DNA of 35,000 nucleotides from Sphaeroforma sirkka (Eukaryota; Opisthokonta; Ichthyosporea; Ichthyophonida), in the NCBI GenBank assembly GCA_001586965.3, contig LUCW03002168.1, positions 5,001 through 40,000 on the forward strand, in the 5' to 3' direction. The notes under the pieces were generated by a model. It saw only the letters and a list, made by a program, of their open reading frames with translations, made no database searches and was not told the origin of the DNA. Numbering within the stretch: the stretch's first letter is position 1; each line of letters starts with the position of its first letter. The position numbers and the translations under genes are program-made. Shown piece after piece: positions 1-12,192 of this stretch.

Positions 1-159
1 GAGTCCCCTTATACAGTCATACACCTCAACAACCCTAAACCCCAGTTGTTGAGATTGCTAACAATGTTGATCTAGTCAGCTTACGCATTATGCTATACAC
101 CTTGTGCTACAATTCACGTCATCACAAGATGTCGATAACCCAGTAACTGTTCACAACCT

Positions 160-735
160 TCATAAACCTCTTGCGACAAAGTGCTGTGTACTGTTAGGAT
201 CGTAGGGCGCATCCCCGGGGTCATCAACAACACTCGGCGACGGCTGTGTGAGTCTGTGGAACAGATTAGCTAACCTCGTACTCCACTCCTTCATTATGGG
301 AATGTCTTCCTTATATGGCATGATAGTTGAACTCATTGCACTGGGCGAGCTTGGGTGTACATACACGTTCTTAAGATCTGCTTTTAGTTCTTGTAGTAAG
401 TTGCGTTGCTGCTTAGCATTCCAACGAAAGTACGGAAGAACCTCACACGTGCGATCGTATTCCTCTGGTCCATACGTACATGAAATAAGATTACTTTCCC
501 CCCAATTAACACGCCTAACTTCCTCAGATTTGATCCTTTCTCCATCAGAAATAGTCTTTGCTGATAAACGTACACAAGACACGGGATCCATCATCATACC
601 CAAGCCCAATGTGGGGGGTTTACAGGCGATAGTTACAGTACGCGATCTAGCCCTATTATCGTGAATGGCCTTACGCAAGGCTGATTTGGCCGATTTGACC
701 GGTACGGAATTGGTTGTAATGCTAAGATTATTCAT
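160..735 (-). CDS. Hypothetical protein, 191 aa, single open exon
   Basis: I do not recognise this protein. The frame is open for 191 codons from an ATG in reasonable context (CAACCATGA) to a TGA. Composition is that of a soluble, mixed-charge protein: a basic N-terminus (residues 1-35, rich in K/R/S), a central part with EEYDRTCEV and a predicted helix around KQQRNLLQELKADLKN (about residues 108-123), and a Pro/Asp-rich tail ending VARGL. There is no signal peptide, membrane segment or metal-binding cluster. Codon use is mixed and not repeat-driven, unlike most other long frames in the first 6 kb. It could be a complete small gene, one exon of a larger gene, or an ORF from a mobile element. 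The opposite strand frame at 248-664 is shorter, starts at GTG and is treated as a shadow. Confidence 0.5.
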   Translation of the reverse strand: MNNLSITTNSVPVKSAKSALRKAIHDNRARSRTVTIACKPPTLGLGMMMDPVSCVRLSAKTISDGERIKSEEVRRVNWGESNLISCTYGPEEYDRTCEVLPYFRWNAKQQRNLLQELKADLKNVYVHPSSPSAMSSTIMPYKEDIPIMKEWSTRLANLFHRLTQPSPSVVDDPGDAPYDPNSTQHFVARGL

Positions 736-1320
736 GGTTGCGGATTTTCGAGTTACAGATTGTACATGCGTGTATGTGTTATGTATGTGTACAATGTGTA
801 GACGTATCTATGTACGCGCACATGCAGATGTAGATGTAGTGTATATGTGTATATATGTATGCATAAGTGTTGTGCTTAGTATTGATATGCCTGGAGGGAT
901 TATTAACAATCTCAGTCTTAAAACAAACAAGAGGAACTTGTCAGTCTTACGAACAAGAGGAACCGCCTTAGACATACCCACACTTTCGCAATGAAGCAAC
1001 ATACATCTGCGTTGTTACTGCGTAATTATATTATACATATTTATCAGTTACCAGTTTGCCACTAAGTATGTTTTTATTTTTGTCCCGAGTGAGGGGAGAG
1101 CAAACCTCATTTACGTTAGTAGTTCAACGTACTACTTAAACGTTAAACTGTAAAAGCGGCCAAGAAAGGGCCGAACCTGCTATGATATACAATCGAACTA
1201 TATGCGCAAGTAGTTTGTATATATTGCACCTCAGTACTCAAGTCTTGCACTCTAATTAAAATATATAGGACCAATCCAAGGTAAACGTAAAATTATTTTA
1301 ACGTAAAACGAAATGAGGAT
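736..1320. other. Non-coding spacer with a short GTATGT-rich tract
   Basis: No convincing gene. Positions about 760-860 are rich in GTATGT/TGTATG steps, a weak degenerate microsatellite lying immediately upstream of the minus-strand ORF at 160-735. The remainder is AT-rich unique-looking sequence. Confidence 0.5.
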
Positions 1321-1860
1321 TTAGGAGGAGACTGGGGACTCTGGAGTCTGGAAAGAGTATACTTTTTCAGTGTCTGCCCAGCTTTCAGGATAAAATGTCG
1401 AATGTAGAAGGCCATGGATAAAAGCATTATACTTTTATATTATTTGTTTTTGCAATAGAATAATATAAAGAGTAAATACATTGGGTAGCCGGGCAGGCAC
1501 TGGCTGCTGGCAACTTGTTGAGCCTTGTGGGCTTGTGGCATTCGCAAAACCTTTTTTTTTACTAAAAAAAAGGAGTGGCAAGTTGCCACTTGCCAGACTG
1601 CCAGTTGGAACAGCTGCACTGCCGCAGCAAGCATCGTGCTGGCTGCACTTCAAGTCCAACTTCGTGTGACCATCCCCCACCAGAGGAGAGGTCGGGACCG
1701 CGGGAGGCACTGGCAGTGATGAACTGATGACTCCAGAATTTCGGAGTCCAGAGACCAGTGACTCTACTCCTACAGACTCTCGCGCAGCTGTCTCGGTAGT
1801 CGCTACACTGTATCCAGTATCACTGAAAGAAAGACTCCAGACTCCAGTCACCCGACGTAT
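1321..1860. mobile_element. Candidate fold-back/MITE-like element with imperfect inverted ends
   Basis: The left end (about 1326-1381: GACTGGGGACTCTGGAGTC, then a T-rich stretch and CAGTG) reappears in inverted orientation at about 1812-1853 (CACTGAAAGAAAGACTCCAG, then ACTCCAGTC). In the middle, 1499-1590 forms a large imperfect hairpin: TGGCAACTTG at 1507-1516 pairs with CAAGTTGCCA at 1579-1588, with an inner stem of CC plus nine T's (1550-1560) against eight A's plus GG (1564-1573). The two outer arms plus the central hairpin resemble a fold-back or MITE-type non-autonomous element. No transposase is encoded and target-site duplications were not found by eye. The 155-codon minus frame here is a consequence of the element rather than a likely gene. 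Confidence 0.4.
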
Positions 1861-2329
1861 CACTTGATTAATGATTAGGTCATCAACCGTCACGTTACCC
1901 AAATATCATTATATCACTCATCAGTCAGGGGCTCAGGCCTCAGGGCAGCCGGTAATAGAGTCGGAAAGAGTTCAACCAAAAGTCCAAAATAAATTTGAGT
2001 TTCTCTGGTGTTCAGGCGAGAATATATTATCAATAGATGGCTTTTTTACCTATGTATAAGCTATTATTTTTCCAATATTTATAATGTATTTATACCAATT
2101 TTTCTGCTCAACTTCTGTCATAATATACTCGCTAGACACTACACGTACTAAAAAAACCGATTCATGTCAACAACAAAAAACTTTTTTTTCAAGGGTATGT
2201 ACTATGTATAATTTTTACAGCCGCAATGATGGCGCTCATTCTTAAAATATCACATGCATAATACAGTAAGTATATTTGTCTGTTTACATACTGTTTGCTC
2301 TGCACGTTGGCTACTAGTGTACATCTCTA

Positions 2330-2389
2330 TGTATATATCTATATCCATATCTATATCTGTTTCTGTATCTATATTTTTATTTATGTTTG

Positions 2390-2470
<81 letters not shown>

Positions 2471-2575
2471 ATTTGTGTCTGTATGTATGTATGCATCTTT
2501 TGTATGTATATATGTGTGTTTGTTTGTGTGTGTGTGTGTGCATTTTTCGCATATGCATATGTATACGTATGCATG

Positions 2576-2630
<55 letters not shown>

Positions 2631-2634
2631 CCAT

Positions 2635-2665
<31 letters not shown>

Positions 2666-2676
2666 GTATATGTTTA

Positions 2677-2720
<44 letters not shown>
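2330..2720. repeat. Compound microsatellite (TA/TG/TATATG)
   Basis: Alternating blocks: TA runs at about 2390-2406, 2440-2456, 2580-2608 and 2678-2720; TG runs at about 2407-2440, 2456-2471, 2524-2541 and 2609-2631; and a TATATG array at about 2638-2668. All long frames through it read as Tyr-Ile or Cys-Val repeats and are artefacts. Confidence 0.95.
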
Positions 2721-3454
2721 TTAGAAGTGAATGAGTGAGAGAGGCTTTTTATGCAACCTTTACTGCATTTGCATGCATGTTAACATTTGGTTAACATTTG
2801 TATTTGAATGGAACCACAGATTGCAGTGCACGTGAACGTTTCTTGTACATATAGACTGACGTGGCAACGCCGATAGTCCACCAACTCTGATACTTCGCTG
2901 CGCCTGATTTTTATCCCCTCTCGTTTAAATGAGGTTTCTGTACGAATTCTAGTGTAGCTTATAACCAGCACTTCCTACAGTTGAGAAATGTTAAGATGGA
3001 TAAGAGCTGGTTCGCTGGACTATTATACAACAAAATATAAATTTATAATACTTTCCTTTTTAAAAAACAAATATTAAAAAAGTCGCTGGTAGATCATCGG
3101 AAGAAGCGTGTAAATAAACTTCCGCGACCCTCTGGAGGAGTCTGGAGTCTGGACAAGGGAAGTGGTTTTAAAAAAGTCAACAGTGTTCTATTTTCAGAAT
3201 GTTATGTCAAAAGGCCCGAATGTATTGCCTTTGACCGCAGCATCTCTATTTACTTATGAGAGAGAGGGGCCAAGAAACTTCCGACGATTTTTTTGGTGCA
3301 ATAAACTTCCGTCGCCAATTTCAGCGCAACATCCTTCTGGCGACATTTTCAACGCACCCTCATTCAATTCGGGAATGTCTTGCTCCAGCTTCCCCGCATC
3401 ATCCACCATTATTCTCTAGTCTTATATTATATTTACTTTCTATGTGGGAACAAA
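2721..3454. other. Spacer with dispersed short repeats, no gene seen
   Basis: No supported coding region. A GGAGTCTGGAGTCTGGA motif at about 3138-3155 is shared with the ends of the fold-back element near 1340 and 1840. The phrase AAACTTCCG recurs near 3116, 3275 and 3303, suggesting small internal duplications. Confidence 0.4.
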
Positions 3455-6420
<2,966 letters not shown>

Positions 6421-6467
6421 CAGGCAAGTACCAGGGTTACAAATGGGTTGGCAATCGATCAAGCTAC
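6421..6467 (+). CDS. Candidate upstream coding exon of the dioxygenase gene
   Basis: The segment lies between an acceptor (TTCGTATACAG, ending 6420) and a strong donor (GTGAGT at 6468). Read in the phase that joins the downstream acceptor (GATGCAG, ending 6539), it gives GKYQGYKWVGNRSSY followed by DHWGDEEDAV, in frame with the large exon. If real, the 72 bp intron 6468-6539 removes the ATG at 6534 and the true N-terminus lies further upstream. If not, translation starts at 6534. I cannot decide between these from sequence alone. Confidence 0.4.
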
Positions 6468-6533
6468 GTGAGTAGAGTAGAGACAAGCCTGGCCTCTACC
6501 CCAGTCATTAACCGTTGGTGTGGCGTACTTGCG

Positions 6534-9500
6534 ATGCAGGATCACTGGGGCGATGAAGAAGATGCGGTGCGTGCGCGTCTATACGTACAAACGTATCTAT
6601 CAGATAGGCATTCACGTGGCAGCTGTTTATATACGACACTAAGGGACTTTGGCATACCTGCACCCATCATCGACAAGGAGTTTCAGGTCAGACAGGACGT
6701 TCAAGCAAAGGGTGTGGCGGATGGCCTCGCTGGGGGTCTGAAACGTACTCGTAGTGGAGTTGGTACCTCTACCGATGTTGCTGGTGCTGGTATATCCAGC
6801 TGTCTCCCCGTATGTGAAGAGGACATCGGATCAAACCCCTGCGCAGCCGTTGTACTGTGTAGCGCAGGGACAGCCTCCAACAGCAGTTATGTGCATGTTA
6901 GTGCTGCTAGTGGCAGCGCCATCACTTCTGCTTGTGATACCGCTACTACGGACGCCACTGCTATCCCTGTTGATGGTTGTGTTACCCAAGACACGCCCAT
7001 CATTCCAGATCATGCCGTTGTCGCCAGCGACACAGCCAGCATTTATGTGCATAGTAGCACTACAACAGACACACCCATGCACACGACAGCGTGCGACTCC
7101 TCAGCGAGCGGCATGGTTGCTACGGCAACGGCGGGTACTGACTGTCCTGCCAGGGGGATAAAAGCGTGTGAGCCTACTAGGAGTGGTCCAGTCACTTGTG
7201 GTAGTACGGCTTCGAGTTTCTCTGTTAGTCATTCTACTGCATTGGATATGACGAGCCGGGACAAAGTTGCTTCAAGTACCCCAGGTGCTGGTACTGATAC
7301 AAATGAACCAGTTTCTGAGGGCAGTAGAAAACGGGCCACTTCCGGTACTGACACTGCCGCAGAGGACACGGCACACATTGATGCTGATTCCATCATGGGC
7401 AATCTACCCGTGAACAGTGATGCTGATAACATCGTGAGTACTCCATCTGTGGATGCGGTCCGAATGAGCTCGATGGTGGATAGTGCGAGTACCAGCGAGA
7501 TCCCCGCGCAACCCACATACACCGACCGTAGTGCAGTGGATATCCGCCTACCAGATCACCATAGCAACCGCCCGACTGGCGTGATCGTGTGGACGGATGC
7601 GAATGTGGAGAAGGCCGTCGCGCTGATTGTCAGTTGGATCCACTTCCAGCGGCACATGGTCGATACCAATGAGCTGCGTAGCACGCGCACGGGCAAACGC
7701 GCGCGTGGGGCGTACGCTAATGAGGCCGAGCGAGTGCGGAAACTGTGCGGTAAGCAGTTGGAGGTGTTGGTGGACACTGTGCAGCCTTGCGGGCCACAGT
7801 GGAGTGTGGCACTGAATATGGTCATGGATGTGGCGCAGGATGTGGTGTTGCCTGGGGAGTGGGGCTGTGGTACTACACGTGGTAGAGAGACGCAAGGCTC
7901 TGAAGCACGAGCCAGTGGTACTGGTGAGGGGGGAGGGGTGGTCGATTGTCTGGAGCGGGCGCAGAGTGCGGATGGGGTTGGCACGGGTGTGGTAGTGGCG
8001 AGCGACGCTGAAGACAGGCCTAGGGATGGATCACATGTGGTGGTACTAGACGACTTTTTCAGTGAAGCGGAACGAATACAGCTCATGGATGTGCTCCACA
8101 CCTCAGGGTAGGTATTTGGTCGTGGGTGGCGGTTGCTTTGGAAGACGCGATCATGTGTGTATGGACCCTATAGAGGAGTATGTGTGGAGTTCGAGGGGTA
8201 GTCCTCTCTGTATGGTATGTGAGAGATTCAGAGATAGGTACATACGCCATGATTATCCACAGCCGAACTTCTCAAAGATGCCTGCGTTCATTTCAACGAG
8301 GTACACATGTAGTTAGTATATGTATGTAGGCACGTTTCAATTGGTATACGTATGCAGATATATTTAAATTTATGCATATGTATGCATATTGAAACTCGTA
8401 TACGTATGTAGGTATGTTTCAGTTTGTATACGTTTATAGGCATGTTTATTCTGTATTTCATATCTGTACGTATGTAGGTATATTTTATGTATACCTATGT
8501 AGGCTTGTTTTGTTTTGTTTAAGTATGTAGGTATTATTTTGTATACTTATGCAGGTTTATTTTATTTTGTATACGTATGTAGGTATATTTCATTGTGTAT
8601 ACTTATTAAATTTTGTTTCATTTTGTATAAGTATGTAGGCATATTTCATTTTGTATACTTATGTACGTGTATTTTTATTTGTATACCTTCGTACGTATGT
8701 TTCTTTTGTATACTTATATACGTATATTTTATTTTATGGTCTATTTACTTTGGTATACGTATGTGCGTATATTGAGAGCTGTCTCTCTGGTATGTCTATA
8801 AACGTTATCTAGCCAGTGCTGCTTGCGCAGCTTACCAGTTCGTCCTTGTCACTCTATCTCACTGTAACGTATTTGTCCCGCAATTGGCGCTAGCTAAGCG
8901 TTTGCGTAGTAGCGCATTTAGTTTAGTCATGTGTATTCTGTCTCCCGGTTCATCTCCGGTGCTGTTCTACTTGTCTGATATATATTCTTGTAGTATACTA
9001 CAACCTAAGTGTAGGTGTAGTCCCATGTCAGGGATGGTAATGGAGCTCTACCTCGGGGAGGGTTTAATGATTACCAGTTATTATTTTAGAATCCAGAACC
9101 AACCCCATTCTCCGTACGCGCTTGGGTGCGATGGATGCTTGCAATAGGCATGGTTTAATGCGTGCACACACATGTTTCGGCCTGTCTGTGCCCCAACTAC
9201 GTCTAACACGCGAGTACCTCACATCCCGAGGAATTACTGGCACGTATCGTCCAGCGTTAACGGCTATGACTGATTGGGTGACTAGTTCATTCTACTGCCG
9301 TGGCTTTCAAAATATCCTGGCACGTCTGATGATCCATTATCCAGTACTGACTGATCCGATATACGTCACACCTTCTGTGCTATTTATAGCTGGGACAAAG
9401 CCTGTGGACCCGACCCCGCCCATTGGGAGCGAATGACGTGCGATGCCGCAGGCTTGGCTCCTACATGGGGACTCAAACAGCACATGCTCGATCGTCTTCT

Positions 9501-11921
9501 GGGAGAGGTGAGTCTCTATCTGTGGGGCTGGTATCGTACAGTGTGGGTATTAGTGTCTGTACCGCACTTCATGTCATCATGTACATGACAGGAGCGGGTT
9601 TGCACAGATAGATATCCGCAAATCCGAACTTGTTGGTATGGGTGCAGAGCGTCTCTGAAGACAATCGGATGCATTCACCACCGGGTGGTGTACTCTGAAC
9701 CACATCGGTTATAGTCCACTTCCCTAATGACTTCATGGTGTAGTGCTGTTGGTGTGGGTGCAGAGCGTCTCTGGAGACAATCGGATGCATTGACCACCGG
9801 GTGGTGCACTCTGGACCACATCGGTTATAGTCCACTTCCCTAATGGCTTCATGGTGTATTGTAACATCTGATCTTGCAGGCTTTTTTATGTTGGCAGTGT
9901 GCCGAATGGTCATACGCAATTGTACGGCTCGCGTTAGATATGCACATGCACACAATCCGACAGCACAATCAGCCAATCTATGTAAGCAGTCAGTCTTTAT
10001 AAAGGGTGTGCCCAAAAAGTACTCCGTTGTTACCATCTATCTCTTCGGCGTAACTTACGGAGTGACCCTGTTGCCATCTCTTAGGATCCCAGTGCTACCT
10101 ACCGCGATTGGGATTTGCACATTTGTGTTAATTGTGTATTCTTTGACCCTTACCGATATGTGCACAGGACACTCTTGGACCTCCGCCCGGTCCTATTCTC
10201 GCCATCCAAACTCGACTGACGCAACTGTACCCAGACTATGGAATCAGACACATTCCCCACCACACGTCCACCGGTATGTATGTACTTGACCGCTCGCTCC
10301 CAGTGTGTGTATGTGTGTGTGTTTGTGATCTAAACTCCGCTACTCGATTACCATCCACACGCCTCAACATATATTGAGTTTGATCTCGGATGAAGTATTC
10401 TTTGTGTAGTATCACCTGTCCCTACTGTTGACATGCTGTTCGTGGGCACTGACTACAGAACATGCGAACTACTCGTCCCATCCGTTTGTGGGCAACGCCA
10501 CTGTGCACGGAGACCACTTTGAATGGCACGTGGATGCTGACCCAGTGTTTCTGCCGGGGCATGGGCATCAGAATCGCACACGCGGCAAACCTTACTTCGT
10601 CACACTCATGCTGTACTTGAATGACAAATGGCTCAGCGAATGGAAGGCCGAGACCGAGTTCTTGGATCTGACCACGGTATGTGTTTATTGTCTGTTGCTG
10701 CTAATTCGTATTTAAGGCCGGAATACTACTTCTGTTGTGGGTTGCTACAGTATAGGAGGGTGGGTGGCCACCTTGCGAATGTATTGGAGAGCCTGTAGTT
10801 TATTGAAATGTATCCCTACCCATTGTAAATACATCGTATTGGCATCCCTCTCGGCTTTCGCTATGCAGAACGGCGTAGTCAGTGTGCACCCAAAGCCTCG
10901 ACGGGCAGTGCTCATGGACCAGGACATCTCACATAGGGCCAGTGCCCCATCAGCTGCTGCAGGTATGAGGCCGTCCGGTGTTTATCGTACACACAAGAGC
11001 CTGCCTTGTGCATCTCTATTGTAGTCTGTGTGACCTGAGTTTGTGAATTGCATAGGGGTCTGTACACTTTCCAACCCCACTGGCACTGCGCTGGTATCGT
11101 TCTTGAGTGTTGATTTCTCTGAGCATGAATTGCGCTTCTTCTTACAGTCATTCCCGATTTGTCTTCTCCCTTGTCGCAACAAACATACACTGAAGCGCTG
11201 CACTAATCGGTGTGTATCCGTGTGGTATATTCATAGTTATCACTCGTTGTATCAAGATATTCGCACATGTCTATAGTAGTCGCGCCCTCATCTATGGTGC
11301 AATTGGTATTGGGCGTGTAGTCAATCAGGTTTCGAATTTAGTCTGGGTTTGGCTTGGACTCGCGCCGATAGCGGCTCTTTGGATGCATTGGCAACACTTT
11401 TCCACGATTGGAATACTAAATGTAGTCACTGCAGATGCAATCCTTTAAGAAGTGCGTGCTAGCTTGTAACACGTAGTGGTGGATTGGCTCCAGAAAGGCA
11501 TGTCCCCATACCGCATCGTAAGATAACTATGCGTGATCAGTCGGATGAGTCGGATACACATTCAGGACATTTTAGGTACACTCGAATCACTCAAAGTGGT
11601 GAAATATTAGTGTCGCCCCTGTAGAATTCGTTGGTATTTGCAAAGTCGTTACATTTATACAAATCACCCAGCTTGCATACGCAAAGTGTCTAACAACGTG
11701 CATCTTAGAAGTATGGGTATGTGCCAAAGAACCTCCAACCAGACTTACAAAATATAGAATACAGCTATATTCACACGAATCTTTTCTCCATAATTTGTAT
11801 TCCAGGCACTCGAGCGCGCTACTCATTGGTGTGGAAGCTTATATTCCTTCCGAAGCATGCTGATAAGGCGTGCTCAATCGCACATGAGGATTTTGGGCCG
11901 GTTAATTATGTTAAAATGTGA
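6534..11921 (+). CDS. 2-oxoglutarate/Fe(II)-dependent dioxygenase (prolyl-4-hydroxylase-like), six exons
   Basis: Exons by phase: 6534-8107, 9390-9507, 10168-10273, 10459-10676, 10869-10962, 11806-11921. All introns are GT-AG and the joined frame is open for 741 codons to the TGA at 11919. Residues 1-64 are acidic/mixed (GDEEDAVRARLY, SDRHSRGSCLY); about 65-330 is a Ser/Thr/Ala-rich low-complexity linker; 336-460 is a second folded-looking region (VIVWTDANVEKAVALIVSW); the catalytic domain starts near 502 (VVVLDDFFSEAER). It contains SGWDKACGPDPAHWE, the iron-binding H623-x-D625 (EWHVDAD), the distal H694 (MDQDISHRAS) and R708 (RARYSLVWK), the expected 2-oxoglutarate contact. The family oxidises protein or small-molecule substrates using O2 and 2-oxoglutarate; the substrate here is unknown. 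There is no signal peptide at this start, so a cytosolic or nuclear location is inferred. The start is uncertain (see exon 6421-6467). Confidence 0.85.
8310..8775. repeat. Minisatellite in intron 1 of the dioxygenase gene
   Basis: About 14 degenerate copies of a ~30-35 bp unit with core TTTGTATACGTATGTAGG followed by a T-rich half (TATTTCATT). The palindromic GTATAC recurs in nearly every copy. It occupies over a third of intron 1 (8108-9389). Short frames across it (for example 8515-8775) are not genes. The rest of the intron, 8776-9389, is unique sequence with no recognised exon. Confidence 0.85.
9633..9860. repeat. Tandem duplication, 116 bp unit, in intron 2
   Basis: Two adjacent copies (9633-9748 and 9749-about 9860) beginning TTGGTRTGGGTGCAGAGCG and ending near CTTCATGGTGTA, differing at about eight positions. 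Each contains an internal palindrome ACCACCGGGTGGT. Intron 2 spans 9508-10167. Confidence 0.9.
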
Positions 11922-12044
11922 CGGAATTTGTTGTACAAATTGTATGGCCCAATAACGTTGAGGAAAATATTGAAATTGTTTGCTGTGCGAAATTGAATGC
12001 CCGCTGACGGACAAGGACGGCGACAGGGTTGGTCTCGCAAAAGC

Positions 12045-12050
12045 AATAAA
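12045..12050 (+). terminator. Poly(A) signal AATAAA of the dioxygenase gene
   Basis: A canonical AATAAA about 124 bp after the stop codon at 11919-11921. A 70-codon plus frame from 11980 (containing CPLTDKDGDRVGL) spans it and is taken as 3' UTR rather than a separate gene. Confidence 0.5.
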
Positions 12051-12192
12051 CGCGCCAATATTGCTACAATTGGTCTTATTGGGTGTGATAATCGATCGTG
12101 GTAACTTTACTCGACTGGAATTTCTAGGCAGATATGTAGCTAGCACTTGCAAACACCAGAATATCATTTTATGTGTTCAGGATAACTATTAG

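Noticed and set aside
248..664. 138-codon plus-strand frame
   Set aside because: Antisense to the longer minus-strand ORF at 160-735 and begins at GTG.
1435..1902. 155-codon minus-strand frame
   Set aside because: Lies within the fold-back element and runs through its hairpin; no coding signature.
2250..2738. Long frames on both strands (Tyr-Ile, Cys-Val, His-Thr repeats)
   Set aside because: They are translations of TA/TG microsatellites; the same holds for frames at 3540-5980 and 33599-33967.
6754..8101. Overlapping frames on both strands inside the large dioxygenase exon
   Set aside because: Shadows of the real frame, favoured by its GC-rich low-complexity linker.
9122..9436. 104-codon plus frame overlapping dioxygenase exon 2
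   Set aside because: The exon 9390-9507 is coding in another frame (WDKACGPDPAHWERM), so this frame is chance.
9569..10289. Frames of ~150 codons on both strands between dioxygenase exons 2 and 3
   Set aside because: They read intron 2, including the 116 bp tandem duplication.
11980..12192. 70-codon frame after the dioxygenase stop
   Set aside because: Spans the AATAAA at 12045 and is most simply 3' UTR.
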